Source: Nocardia arthritidis (GTDB lineage: Bacteria > Actinomycetota > Actinomycetes > Mycobacteriales > Mycobacteriaceae). From it: a DNA stretch of 64,000 bases. The notes below the pieces were generated by a model. The model worked only from the letters and a program-made list of their open reading frames with translations. It ran no database searches and was not told the origin of the DNA. The stretch covers positions 3,100,001-3,164,000 of the forward strand of contig NZ_CP046172.1 of assembly GCF_011801145.1 (NCBI RefSeq), read 5' to 3'. Below, in pieces: positions 48,374 to 56,807 of the stretch. Position numbers and translations under genes: made by a program. Each line of letters begins with the position of its first letter. Position 1 is the first letter of the stretch.

Positions 48374-49263
48374 GAAGCCACCGCGCGCGCCGCGGGCGAC
48401 TCGGCCAGGTAGGCGACGGCTTGCGCGGTCGACCCGACCGACTCGGGGTTGTAGCCGGGTTTATAGGTGGACAGCGCACTGCGCAGCAGTGAAGGCACGC
48501 CGGGCAGCGCGCCGCGCCACATCGAGCCGAAAATGCGCAGGACCAGCCGCGGGTAGCGGTGGTTCGGCAGCGTCGGGTCCTGGTGGACCAGGAATTTCGC
48601 GCCGCGGGCCACCAGCGTCACGAAGATCGGGAAGGTGAGCGCCATGACGGCGGCGCGCCGCACATAGCCGACCCCGAAGTACAGCGCGACATCGTGCGCG
48701 ACGTGCCGGTGTTCGACCTCCTCGGCGCCGTGCCAGCGGAACAGATCGGCCATGCGAGGGTCGGCGCCGAATTTCTCCAGGTCCGCATTGAGCACCCAGT
48801 CGCCGAGGTAGGCGAAGAAATGTTCCAGTGCCGCGATGAAGGCGAGCCGGTCGACGAGCACCTGCCGCCCGGCGACGCCGTGCACATCCGTGGGTACGAG
48901 CGTCTTGCGGAAGAGGTATTCCGCTTGCCGCACATAGGGTTCCGGATCGATGCCGTGTACCGCGAGCACCTCGTGCAACACCTTGTCATGCGTTTCGGCG
49001 TGCATGGATTCCTGGCCGATGAAGCCGTGCATGGCCTCGCGCAGCTTCTCGTCCTTCACGTAGGGCAGTGCCTCGGCGTAGGTCGCGCAGAACATTCGTT
49101 CGCCCTCGGGCAGCAGCAGATTCAGCGCGTTGATCACATGGGATGCGATCGGTTCGTCCGGCATCCAGCGCAGCGGCGTATCGGTCCAGTCGAATCGCAC
49201 ATTGCGCGCATGCAGCGCGACCTCGCCCGGATCGATGCCGGGGCGTCTGCGAAGTAGCTTCAT
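48370..49263 (-). CDS. Ferritin-like metal-dependent hydrolase/oxygenase (PF10118-type)
   Basis: The 297-residue protein has paired E/H metal motifs: FIGQESMHAETHDKVLHEVL, LEHFFAYLGDWV and WHGAEEVEHRHVAHDVALYF, the pattern of a helical diiron site. It is annotated as metal-dependent hydrolase in PF10118. Coupling to a 2Fe-2S reductase suggests it is really an oxygenase on a hydrophobic substrate; two hydrophobic helices occur later. It starts the operon ending with ephD. A palindrome lies 63 bp upstream. Confidence 0.75.
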   Translation of the reverse strand: MKLLRRRPGIDPGEVALHARNVRFDWTDTPLRWMPDEPIASHVINALNLLLPEGERMFCATYAEALPYVKDEKLREAMHGFIGQESMHAETHDKVLHEVLAVHGIDPEPYVRQAEYLFRKTLVPTDVHGVAGRQVLVDRLAFIAALEHFFAYLGDWVLNADLEKFGADPRMADLFRWHGAEEVEHRHVAHDVALYFGVGYVRRAAVMALTFPIFVTLVARGAKFLVHQDPTLPNHRYPRLVLRIFGSMWRGALPGVPSLLRSALSTYKPGYNPESVGSTAQAVAYLAESPAARAVAS

Positions 49264-49325
49264 CGGTACTCCTATCCACGGATGTCGCCTCGTCGCGTCC
49301 GTTCCTGCATTGCTGTAGCAAACAT

Positions 49326-49339
49326 CATACACGTATATG
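49326..49339. promoter_or_regulatory. Imperfect palindrome upstream of the diiron-like operon
   Basis: CATACACGTATATG matches its own reverse complement except at one symmetric pair. Its place between divergent transcripts suits a TetR-type operator; the regulator is not identified. Confidence 0.4.
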
Positions 49340-49443
49340 CAACGTCGAGTTACATACACATGCCGGTTCGAGCCGCCCTCGCCCGGCGGCGCGCCGTGGA
49401 ATGCTGGTTGGCATGCTCGAATTCGTCGCAGCGGGTGCCGGTT

Positions 49444-49890
49444 ATGTCTGAAGCGGAATTGGATCCCGCCGCGGTCGAGATCGGCAGTTTCTTCCCGCAA
49501 TCGCCGAGCGCCGTCTGGCGGGCGTTGACCGAGCCGAGCCTGGTCGAGCAGTGGTTGATGCGGTCGATCGGCTTCACGACGGCGGTCGGCACCCATTTCA
49601 TCTTCGCGGTGCCGACCCAGCCGGCCGGTGAGATCGCCTGCGAGGTGCTCGAGGTCCGGCCGGGCGAACAGCTGACCCTGAGCTGGGTGGATCTGCGCGC
49701 CGAATATCCGCGGCGCTGGGTGCTCGACTGGACGATCCGGCCGCAGGGCCGCGGCACCCGATTCCTGTTGACGCACACCGGATTCGATATCGCCGACCGG
49801 CGCCAGAAGATGGCCCGCAATGCCATGGAGCGGGGTTGGCGGACCACGATGACGCGCCTGCGTGAGGTGCTCGAACACGCCGAAGCGTGA
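49444..49890 (+). CDS. SRPBCC (AHSA1-like) protein
   Basis: From ATG 49444 the 148-residue protein has the START-like pattern of AHSA1 proteins: EIGSFFPQSPSAVWRALTEP, LVEQWLM, GEIACEVLEVRPGEQLTLSW, GTRFLLTHTGF and a long C-terminal helix (GWRTTMTRLREVLEH). It probably binds a hydrophobic ligand. It is divergent from the diiron-like operon. Confidence 0.8.
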   Translation: MSEAELDPAAVEIGSFFPQSPSAVWRALTEPSLVEQWLMRSIGFTTAVGTHFIFAVPTQPAGEIACEVLEVRPGEQLTLSWVDLRAEYPRRWVLDWTIRPQGRGTRFLLTHTGFDIADRRQKMARNAMERGWRTTMTRLREVLEHAEA

Positions 49891-50007
49891 GGTGACTGGT
49901 CGTGGGATGCCTAGGCAAAGCCGGGCACTGCCTGACTCAGCGCGTGGCGGCGAAAGTTGAATCCGCCGGAACGGTTCCGGCTTTCGATTCACAGGAGCAC
50001 AGCACTC

Positions 50008-51048
50008 ATGACTGTCATGCTTGGCCGCACCGGTATGGAGATCACCCGAATGGGCTTCGGTTCATGGGCGGTTTCGGGTTCGGGTTGGACCTTCAGCTGG
50101 GGTGCCACCGACGACGCCGAGTCGGTCGCCGCGATCCGCCACGCGCTCGACGCGGGCGTCAACTGGATCGACACCGCCGCGGTGTACGGCCTCGGTCATT
50201 CGGAGGAACTGGTCGGCAAGGCCGTCGCGGGCCTGCCGGAGGCGGATCGTCCATACATTTTCACCAAGGTCGGCCTGGTCTGGGATCCGGCGAATCCGTC
50301 GGCCGCGCCGCGGCGAATCATGAAGCCCGCCAGCGTGCGCCGCGAGATCGAGGATTCGCTGCGGCGGCTGGGCGTCGACCACATCGACCTGTACCAGGTG
50401 CACTACCCCGACACCGGCGAATCACTGGAATACGCGGGCGGCGGCTTCGGCGCCGTATCGCCGAACGCCACACCGCTGGAGGAATACTGGCAGGTCATGG
50501 CCGATTTGAAGGCCGAAGGCAAGGTGCGGGCCATCGGGCTGTCCAATCACACGCCCGATCTGCTCGAAGCCGCCGAGCGGATCGCCCACGTCGATGTCAT
50601 CCAGCCGCCGTTCTCGGCGATCAACCGGTCGTCGGCCGCCGAGATCGCCTGGGCCCGTGCGAACGACACCGGCGTGATCGTCTACTCACCGCTGCAATCC
50701 GGCCTGCTCACCGGGGCTTTTTCGGTCGAGCGGGTCGCGGGTCTGCCCGCCGAGGATTGGCGGCGGGCCCACCACGATTTCACGACGGGCCTGTCCGCCA
50801 ATCTCGAGCTCGCCGCGGCGCTGCGGCCGATCGCCGAACGCCATGGGCGCAGCGTCGCCGAGGTGGCCATCGCCTGGGTGCTCGCCTGGCCCGGCATCAC
50901 CGGGGCGATCGTCGGCGCGCGCAAGGCGGCTCAGGTGGATGGCTGGATCGGCGCGGGATCGCTCGAACTGACCCCGGCCGATATCGAGGAGATCGCCACC
51001 GCGATCGAGGTCTCCGGCGCGGGCGTCGGTCCGGCCCGCCACGCATGA
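50008..51048 (+). CDS. Aldo/keto reductase
   Basis: The 346-residue protein has all four catalytic positions: D and Y in GVNWIDTAAVYGLGHSEELV, K in IFTKVGLVWD and H in DLYQVHYPDTG. The NADPH-binding end reads GAIVGARKAAQVDGW. It belongs to the AKR group that includes YhdN-type general stress reductases. The start is ATG 50008 with AGGAG upstream; ATG 50017 is possible. The substrate is unknown. Confidence 0.9.
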   Translation: MTVMLGRTGMEITRMGFGSWAVSGSGWTFSWGATDDAESVAAIRHALDAGVNWIDTAAVYGLGHSEELVGKAVAGLPEADRPYIFTKVGLVWDPANPSAAPRRIMKPASVRREIEDSLRRLGVDHIDLYQVHYPDTGESLEYAGGGFGAVSPNATPLEEYWQVMADLKAEGKVRAIGLSNHTPDLLEAAERIAHVDVIQPPFSAINRSSAAEIAWARANDTGVIVYSPLQSGLLTGAFSVERVAGLPAEDWRRAHHDFTTGLSANLELAAALRPIAERHGRSVAEVAIAWVLAWPGITGAIVGARKAAQVDGWIGAGSLELTPADIEEIATAIEVSGAGVGPARHA

Positions 51049-51067
51049 GAATCGCCGGGCCGCGCCC

Positions 51068-51778
51068 TCAGCCCAAGGCGTCGAAAACCGCCTCGGCACT
51101 ATCCCTTTCGCGATAGAGACGCCAGGCGGTCTCGGCGATGACATCCGGGTCGAGGGTGCGGCCGGTGGGATCGCCGAATTGTTCCGGATGGGCGGTGACG
51201 TGGCGGTGGATATCGCCGCGTTCGACCAGGCCGCCGATGGTGAGGGTGCCCGCGTAGATATCGTGCTCGGCCAGCGCGGCGTGCAGGGTCACCGCGTAGT
51301 TGCGCATGGCTCCCGTGGCGATGGCGAGCGAGCCGAGCGCGGGCAGCGGTCGGACCGCGCTCAGTCCGCCTGCGAAAAGTAGTGCTCCGGAACGCCTTTC
51401 GAGCATTCCGGGCAGGACGTGGGCCACGGTGTCGACGGCGGGGTAGACCCAGGTCATCGCCCGCCGCACCTCGTCGGCATCGATGGTGGTGATCGGCTTC
51501 GGCAGCGCCGGGTCCATGGCGGTCGCGCCGTAATACATGACGTCGATCGCACCGATCGTGTCGAGCGCCGAGCGCAGGCGCGGCATATCCAGCACGTCGG
51601 CGGCGTACGCCTTCGCCTCGATACCCGCATCGTTCAGCGCCGCGATATATCCCGGGTGCCGTTCCGGGTTCCGGGATATCAGGGCGATGGCGAAGCCTTC
51701 CCGGCCGAAGCGGTGGGCGATCGACATGCCGAGCCCGGGGCCGACCCCGATGACGACGGCCGTTCGTCGTTCGTTCAT
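51068..51778 (-). CDS. Atypical SDR-fold oxidoreductase
   Basis: The 236-residue protein has a Rossmann start (VVIGVGPGLGMSIAHRFGRE) and DVLDMPRLRSALDTIGAIDV, but no catalytic Y-x-x-x-K. The corresponding region reads LGSLAIATGAMRNYAVTLHA. It may be a non-catalytic or differently acting SDR. It is divergent from a TetR gene with two CGAGG-type operators between them, so it is probably under that repressor. Confidence 0.7.
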   Translation of the reverse strand: MNERRTAVVIGVGPGLGMSIAHRFGREGFAIALISRNPERHPGYIAALNDAGIEAKAYAADVLDMPRLRSALDTIGAIDVMYYGATAMDPALPKPITTIDADEVRRAMTWVYPAVDTVAHVLPGMLERRSGALLFAGGLSAVRPLPALGSLAIATGAMRNYAVTLHAALAEHDIYAGTLTIGGLVERGDIHRHVTAHPEQFGDPTGRTLDPDVIAETAWRLYRERDSAEAVFDALG

Positions 51779-51799
51779 GACAAACCTTTCTGGATGAAA

Positions 51800-51815
51800 T
51801 CGAGGTAGCCCTCGA
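51800..51815. promoter_or_regulatory. Operator copy 1 between SDR and tetR
   Basis: TCGAGGTAGCCCTCGA is an inverted repeat (TCGAGG/CCTCGA). The word CCCTCGACTT recurs at copy 2. Confidence 0.6.
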
Positions 51816-51842
51816 CTTACCCGTCCACCGTAGCATCGATTC

Positions 51843-51856
51843 CGAGGGTGCCCTCG
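51843..51856. promoter_or_regulatory. Operator copy 2 between SDR and tetR
   Basis: CGAGGGTGCCCTCG is a perfect 6-bp inverted repeat with 2-bp spacer, 20 bp before the tetR start. Confidence 0.6.
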
Positions 51857-51875
51857 ACTTTGTAGAATGGGTTCC

Positions 51876-52451
51876 ATGGCGACCACATCGAAACCGCTGC
51901 GCGCCGACGCCGCGCGCAATCGCGACCGGCTGCTGGCCGCCGCCACCGCGGTATTCGCCGAGCGCGGCCTCGACGCCCCGCTGGAGCACATCGCGCGCCG
52001 GGCCGGGGTGAGCATCGGCACCCTCTATGCCCACTTCCCCTCCCGCGAAGCGTTTTTCGCGGCGATCTTCCCGGAGCGCCTCGCGGCGTTGGACCGAATC
52101 GGCGCAGCGGCGCTCGCCCAGCCCGACCCGTGGACCGGCTTCGTCCAATTCCTGACCGATCTGTTCGCGCTGCAGGCCGAGGATCGCGGCCTGAACGACG
52201 CACTGGCCCAACGTTTTCCGGATGGCGTCGATATCGGTGAGGCCTGTGCGCGCGGTGTCGTCTACGCCGAGCGCATCATCGAACGGGCGCAGCGCGGCGG
52301 CGTGCTGCGCGCCGATTTCGGCATGTCCGACCTGTCCGCGCTGACGTCGGCGATCGGTCAGATCATCCGGGAGACGATCGATACGCGACCGGATGCCTGG
52401 CGTCGCTTCCTCGAGCTGTACGTCACCGGACTGTCGGTTCAGGAAGCGTAA
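51876..52451 (+). CDS. TetR family regulator
   Basis: The protein of about 191 residues from ATG 51876 (an in-frame ATG also at 51867) has a TetR helix-turn-helix (APLEHIARRAGVSIGTLYAH, then FPSREAFFAAIFPERL). It controls itself and the divergent SDR by inference from the two shared operators. Its end overlaps the convergent monooxygenase by 13 bp. Confidence 0.85.
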   Translation: MATTSKPLRADAARNRDRLLAAATAVFAERGLDAPLEHIARRAGVSIGTLYAHFPSREAFFAAIFPERLAALDRIGAAALAQPDPWTGFVQFLTDLFALQAEDRGLNDALAQRFPDGVDIGEACARGVVYAERIIERAQRGGVLRADFGMSDLSALTSAIGQIIRETIDTRPDAWRRFLELYVTGLSVQEA

Positions 52452-53635
52452 ACCTGACCGGCCCAATCGATGTGGTAGTCGTAGGTCTGCCGCCACTGTT
52501 CGCCGTCGGCCATCCGGTTCAGGATCAGCGGCAGGAACAGCCGGATGAAGACGCGCGAGAGCGGACCCGCGGCCTTGTTCCGGTTGATCCGTGCCGCCTG
52601 CCTGATGATCCGCTCGACGCGGGGACGCCTTGTGGCGACGAACATTTCGAACGCCGCGCGCGGTGTCGCGTTGTCGCGCAGGCACTTCGCCAGCATCACC
52701 GCGTCCTCGACGGCCAGCGACGCGCCCTGTCCGGAACTGGGGGATGGGGCGTGCGCGGCATCGCCGATCACGATCATCCGGTCGCCGTGCCAGCGCGGTA
52801 GATGCGGCAGATAGTGAATCGGCGTGAGCGGCAAGATTTCTCGGCCGCCCGCGATAAGTGGCAGTGCGGGTCCGGCGTCGTCGGCGAAGAGTTCGGTGAG
52901 GTAGGCGCGGACCGCCGCATCGCCGTCGGCCAGGACTGCGCCGCGCGCCGGTTCGACGGGATGCGGACAGTTGGCGAACCACCACACCTCGTCGTCGGGC
53001 CCGGTGGCATAGCCGAAGAACGCTCGTTTGCCGAAGACGAATCGGTAATCGCCGGGCCTGCCGCCGATCTCGACGCCGCTCGTATATCCGCCGCTGCCGA
53101 TGAGCCCGACATAGCCGGGTCGCGGCGCGGCCGAATCGATGCAGTAGCGCACCCTGGAATGGATTCCGTCGCAACCGATCAGAACCGCGCCCTCGGCCTG
53201 ACTGCCGTCCTCGAATACGGCCCGCACGCCATGCCCGGATTCGTGCGCGTCCACCAGCCGCTTGCCGTATTCGAAGCGGATGCCGCGACGCAGCGCCTCA
53301 TCGCGCAGGCCCCGGTACAGATCGGTGCGTTTCATAGTCCGGCTGGTGGTGCCGTCGGGCAGGGTCTGGCCGGTGGATACCGAGCCGAGAACCTTCCCGC
53401 CGGCGGTGACGATATGCATCTGCGGGGTCGGGAATCCCGCGGCCAGCACCCGGTCCGCGTCGAGCACGCGCAGCGCATCGATTCCGTTGGAGCCCAGCGT
53501 AAGAAAGCTGCCCACTCCGTCGGCGACATCCGAATGTGCCTCGTAGACAACGGAATCGATACCCGCTTTCTGTAGCGCCAACGCCGTGGCCGGACCCGCT
53601 ATCCCGCCCCCGATGATCAGTGCGTTCGGCAGCAT
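52439..53635 (-). CDS. FAD-dependent aromatic-type monooxygenase
   Basis: From ATG 53635 (GGAGGTG upstream) the 398-residue protein has the PHBH-family fingerprints: GIIGxGxxG-type ALIIGGGIAGPATALALQKA, the DG motif VLIGCDGIHSRVR, and GDAAHAPSPSSGQGASLAVE. It hydroxylates an unknown aromatic-like substrate with NAD(P)H and O2. It is divergent from a MarR gene across a perfect 18-bp palindrome, a common design for inducible monooxygenases. Confidence 0.9.
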   Translation of the reverse strand: MLPNALIIGGGIAGPATALALQKAGIDSVVYEAHSDVADGVGSFLTLGSNGIDALRVLDADRVLAAGFPTPQMHIVTAGGKVLGSVSTGQTLPDGTTSRTMKRTDLYRGLRDEALRRGIRFEYGKRLVDAHESGHGVRAVFEDGSQAEGAVLIGCDGIHSRVRYCIDSAAPRPGYVGLIGSGGYTSGVEIGGRPGDYRFVFGKRAFFGYATGPDDEVWWFANCPHPVEPARGAVLADGDAAVRAYLTELFADDAGPALPLIAGGREILPLTPIHYLPHLPRWHGDRMIVIGDAAHAPSPSSGQGASLAVEDAVMLAKCLRDNATPRAAFEMFVATRRPRVERIIRQAARINRNKAAGPLSRVFIRLFLPLILNRMADGEQWRQTYDYHIDWAGQVYAS

Positions 53636-53651
53636 GAACACCTCCATTTAA

Positions 53652-53669
53652 TTCATTCAATTGAATGAA
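53652..53669. promoter_or_regulatory. Perfect 18-bp palindrome, probable MarR operator
   Basis: TTCATTCAATTGAATGAA lies 17 bp from the monooxygenase start and 80 bp from the marR start. Confidence 0.75.
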
Positions 53670-53749
53670 CGAAATGCTACGCTGACGGAGACACGCGGGC
53701 AACGGCGATAATTCGGGAGAATCGGCGACAGCAGTTACAGGAGATGCGG

Positions 53750-54211
53750 GTGAGCGCGGAACGCGACGAGTTGGTGCAGCGGATGATGGTCTTGGGTCGC
53801 GAGATGAGCACGGTCGCGGTCATGCACCATGCCGCGGTCGGTGAGCGGCTCGGCATCTCCGCCGCCGAGGGCAAGACGCTCGAACTGCTGCAGCGACTGG
53901 GCCCGCTCACCCCGGGCGAGCTGGCGAAGAGCTGCGGGCTGGCCGCCAATACCACGACGTATCTCGTTGCGCGCCTGGAGAAGAAGGGCTACATCCGGCG
54001 CAGCCCACATCCGCACGACAGCCGCAAGGTGCTGCTCGAGGTCGATCCGGCGACCTGGGCGGCGGGCACCGAGTTCTACGTCGATTTCAGCGCCAAAATG
54101 CAGCGGCTGCTCGCCGGCTACACCCCGGACCAGCTGCGGCTACTGCTGCATTTCTCGGAGGAGGTCATCCGGATCAACGAGGAGGCCATCGCGGACCTCG
54201 CCGAGGGCTGA
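53750..54211 (+). CDS. MarR family regulator
   Basis: The 153-residue protein has a MarR winged helix (LGPLTPGELAKSCGLAANTT, TYLVARLEKKGYIRRSPHPH, DSRKVLLEV). GTG 53750 has AGGAG six bases upstream; ATG 53744 sits directly on that site and is less likely. It probably represses itself and the divergent monooxygenase via the 18-bp palindrome, responding to a phenolic-type ligand. Confidence 0.85.
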   Translation: MSAERDELVQRMMVLGREMSTVAVMHHAAVGERLGISAAEGKTLELLQRLGPLTPGELAKSCGLAANTTTYLVARLEKKGYIRRSPHPHDSRKVLLEVDPATWAAGTEFYVDFSAKMQRLLAGYTPDQLRLLLHFSEEVIRINEEAIADLAEG

Positions 54212-54514
54212 TCAGCGTGGCGCCTCGGTGAATTCGACATCGGAGCCGGTGAAGGCGAGTTCGCCCGCGGCATCGTGGTGCAGGGTCAGGAAGACGACGC
54301 AGCGCCCCGCGATCCAATTGGCCAGCTCGGCCGAGGCCACGCCATCGGCGACCCGCAGCGCGGCTTTGTTGAGCGGATCGGCGGAGGCGACGGTGGCGTA
54401 GACGGTGTATCCGGTGTTCGTCGGCGGCCCGGCGAATACGGCGACGACCTGATCGGCGCGAACCCAGCAGGTCCCGTGCGCGGCATGTCCACGCAACCAC
54501 AACATTCCGCTCAT
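54212..54514 (-). CDS. Hypothetical protein, 100 residues
   Basis: The protein (MSGMLWLRGHAAHGTCWVRA, DQVVAVFAGPPTNTGYTVYA, AGRCVVFLTLHHDAAGELAF) is predicted soluble and beta-rich. Its stop directly abuts the stop of the convergent marR gene. I recognise no family. Confidence 0.6.
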   Translation of the reverse strand: MSGMLWLRGHAAHGTCWVRADQVVAVFAGPPTNTGYTVYATVASADPLNKAALRVADGVASAELANWIAGRCVVFLTLHHDAAGELAFTGSDVEFTEAPR

Positions 54515-54728
54515 TCCGCTCCCTCGCTTGCGCTCGGTCGCGTCATGAGCGGAGCGCGCTGTGCCCGTGATTCGCTCGCAAGCTCGCTCATGCCACTGCC
54601 TCGCTGGGCTCGTCCACCTGTTTCGTCTCCCCGACTCGCTGACATCTCAGATGAGGATGCTAACCAGGATCACCCGCGACGCAATCGGCATTGAGCGAGA
54701 CATGATGTAGCGCACGCGTGATCGGTGA
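54515..54728. other. Intergenic stretch with short reiterations
   Basis: There is no gene here. CTCGCTTGCGCTCG, CGCTCGCAAGCTCGCTC and CCTCGCTGGGCTCG repeat a loose CTCGCT theme. Confidence 0.4.
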
Positions 54729-55286
54729 TCACCCCTTGCCGGTCGGCGCCTTCCCGCGCGGCTCGGGCCTGCGCGAATCGATTTCGCCGAGCGCCCAGCG
54801 CGCCCACTCCCGATTCATCGCCCAGAATCGCTCGCCCCACTCCATGGCGATCCGGCCGTAGACCGAGAAGTCCTTGTCGTCCCAGTCGACGGTCGCCTTC
54901 AGTGCCGCCAGTTCGCCGAGCGCCTTGGCCGCGCCGTTCTCGACACCGGTGAGATACTCCATGGCCTGTTCCTTGCCGACCTCGCCGAGGAAGAAGACGC
55001 GCAGCAGCATCTCGTTGCGCGTCACGCGTTTCGGGCGTGTTCCGGTGAGCCAGTCGCGCAACTCGGCGCGGCCCACGCCGGTGACGGTGTACTCCTTGCG
55101 TCCGCGCGGACCCTCGTCGGTGACGGTGATGAGTTCGGCGTCGGCGAGTTTGGTGAGTTCGGTGTAGATCTGGCTCTGGGTGGCGGGCCAGACGTTGTCG
55201 AGTGATTCCCTGAATCGTCGCAGCAGGTCGTAGCCGCTCGCCGGACCGTCGGCGAGCAGCCCGAGCAGGGCATACCGGAGACTCAT
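54729..55286 (-). CDS. PadR family regulator
   Basis: From ATG 55286 the 185-residue protein has a PadR winged helix (RYALLGLLADGPASGYDLLR, SQIYTELTKLADAELITVTD, RGRKEYTVTGVGRAELRDW). A C-terminal Vir/AphA-type helical dimerisation region follows. It is divergent from the membrane gene at 55385 across a long palindrome and probably controls it. Confidence 0.85.
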   Translation of the reverse strand: MSLRYALLGLLADGPASGYDLLRRFRESLDNVWPATQSQIYTELTKLADAELITVTDEGPRGRKEYTVTGVGRAELRDWLTGTRPKRVTRNEMLLRVFFLGEVGKEQAMEYLTGVENGAAKALGELAALKATVDWDDKDFSVYGRIAMEWGERFWAMNREWARWALGEIDSRRPEPRGKAPTGKG

Positions 55287-55310
55287 GACCAACATCGTAC
55301 ATTCCAGTAT

Positions 55311-55349
55311 TGACATGTCGAAATAGGAGTCTCTATCTTCGACATGTCA
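55311..55349. promoter_or_regulatory. Long inverted repeat, probable PadR operator
   Basis: TGACATGTCGAA (55311-55322) and its exact complement (55338-55349) are 15 bp apart. Outer ATTCCA (55301) and TGGAAT (55354) extend the symmetry. CGACATGTC recurs at 55381-55389 over the start codon of the membrane gene. Confidence 0.65.
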
Positions 55350-55384
55350 GAAGTGGAATATTGAATATCGAGGATCTGGTCGAC

Positions 55385-55939
55385 ATGTCCTACCTGCGCA
55401 CCTTCGCCCCGTGGATCGTCTACGCCGTCATCCCCTCCGGGTACTGGCAGTGGGCCGCCCTCATCGCCCTGATCCTGTCCGTCGTCGAGATCGTCAGGCA
55501 GACCCGTGCGGGCCGCAAGGCCGACGCCATGATCATCGATATCGGCTCGGCCCTGTTCTTCGCGGCGCTGACCGTGCTCGCCTTCGCCGATCCGGGCACC
55601 CCGCTGCACCCCTATAGCCCGGCATTGTCCAACGCGGTACTCGCGGTGATCGCGGGCGTATCGCTGGCCGTGCGTGCCCCGTTCACCATGGGCATCGCCA
55701 AACAGTCCGCGCCGCAGGAGGTTTGGGACCATCCGGTATTCATCCGGATGAACTACGTCATCACCTCGGTGTGGGCCGCGAGCTTCGCCATCGGATGCCC
55801 GCTGCTGGCCGTGCTCGCGCACCGGGACGCGCCGCGGATCGCGATTCAGGTCGCGGCGTTCGCGATTCCGGTGGTGTTCACCATTCGATACGTCGCGCGC
55901 ATTCAGGCCCGGGCCAGGGCCGCGGGCGAGCTTGCCTGA
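55385..55939 (+). CDS. Integral membrane protein
   Basis: The 184-residue protein from ATG 55385 has about five hydrophobic helices (WIVYAVIPSGYWQWAALIAL, IGSALFFAALTVLAFA, ALSNAVLAVIAGVSLAV, ITSVWAASFAIGCPLLAVLA, IQVAAFAIPVVFTIRYVARI). The EIVRQTRAGRKADAMIIDIG loop resembles intracellular-septation-A-like proteins. It is controlled, by inference, by the divergent PadR regulator. The function is unknown. Confidence 0.7.
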   Translation: MSYLRTFAPWIVYAVIPSGYWQWAALIALILSVVEIVRQTRAGRKADAMIIDIGSALFFAALTVLAFADPGTPLHPYSPALSNAVLAVIAGVSLAVRAPFTMGIAKQSAPQEVWDHPVFIRMNYVITSVWAASFAIGCPLLAVLAHRDAPRIAIQVAAFAIPVVFTIRYVARIQARARAAGELA

Positions 55940-55978
55940 AATCGGGCGTGCGCCAACGCTCTTGCGGGTATGACTCAC

Positions 55979-56176
55979 TCAAGCCCAACGCGGACACTGC
56001 AATCGGCCGCGGTACGGATCCTTGACCGCCCGATGGATCCGGTACACCGGCGGATTGCCCGGCGCCGCAGCGGTTTCCGCAGGCTGGATCGATTCGGTCT
56101 CGCCGGCGGGCGAGATGCTGTGGTCGCCGGGTATTCCGGCGATGTGCGGACGGTGTCCGCGGCCTGGTGTCTGCAT
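55979..56176 (-). CDS. Small proline-rich hypothetical protein
   Basis: The 65-residue reading (GRGHRPHIAGIPGDHSISPA, then PVYRIHRAVKDPYRGRLQCP) has protein-like composition and a conserved-looking C-terminus. It lies between two plus-strand genes. No ribosome site stands out and no family is recognised. Confidence 0.4.
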   Translation of the reverse strand: MQTPGRGHRPHIAGIPGDHSISPAGETESIQPAETAAAPGNPPVYRIHRAVKDPYRGRLQCPRWA

Positions 56177-56270
56177 GGGCCACAGGGTAGGGGCGTGATC
56201 TTGGAAAGAGCTGAGGAAGCCGGGGCCGTGTCGTTACGCTCGACTCGGACCGTCTGGAAGGGGTTGACGA

Positions 56271-56735
56271 ATGGGACACGTCGAGCACACCGCGACCGGG
56301 CTGGCGCCGGTCGATTTCGCGTTCGACTATGTCGAGGACTATCGCAACGTTCCGAAATGGATGTTCGGAATCAAGCATTTCACTCCGTTGACCGAACAGA
56401 CCACCGGAGTGGGCGCGCGCTTCGACACCGCCCTGCACCTCGGCCCGACCACGCTGCACCTGCATGCCGAGGTGATCGAATTCGTGCGGCACGAGATGAT
56501 CACGCTGCGCGCGGTCAAGGGTATCGAGGGCACCATTCGCTGGACCTTCGCGCCCATCGACGAGCGGTCGATGACGATCGGCGCGATCGCCGACTACCGG
56601 GTGCCCGGCGGGCTGGCCGGGCGCGCACTCGACCGCATCATCCAAGCGTTCATCGGGCCTGCCATCCGGCATACCGAAAAGAACCTGCGCCAGCAGATCG
56701 AATCCGCTTACGCCACGGCGAAGGAACGCGGCTGA
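56271..56735 (+). CDS. SRPBCC / polyketide-cyclase-like protein
   Basis: The 154-residue protein has the START-like fold pattern (FAFDYVEDYRNVPKWMFGIK, GARFDTALHLGPTTLHLHAE, GTIRWTFAPIDERSMTIGAI) and a final amphipathic helix. It probably binds a lipid or polyketide-like ligand. It is monocistronic. Confidence 0.8.
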   Translation: MGHVEHTATGLAPVDFAFDYVEDYRNVPKWMFGIKHFTPLTEQTTGVGARFDTALHLGPTTLHLHAEVIEFVRHEMITLRAVKGIEGTIRWTFAPIDERSMTIGAIADYRVPGGLAGRALDRIIQAFIGPAIRHTEKNLRQQIESAYATAKERG

Positions 56736-56807
56736 TCCGGACCGGCCCGCCACCCCTCATGGAATTCGCCACGCGTTACCCGCCATCCGCGGGCAACCGG
56801 CGGCGCG

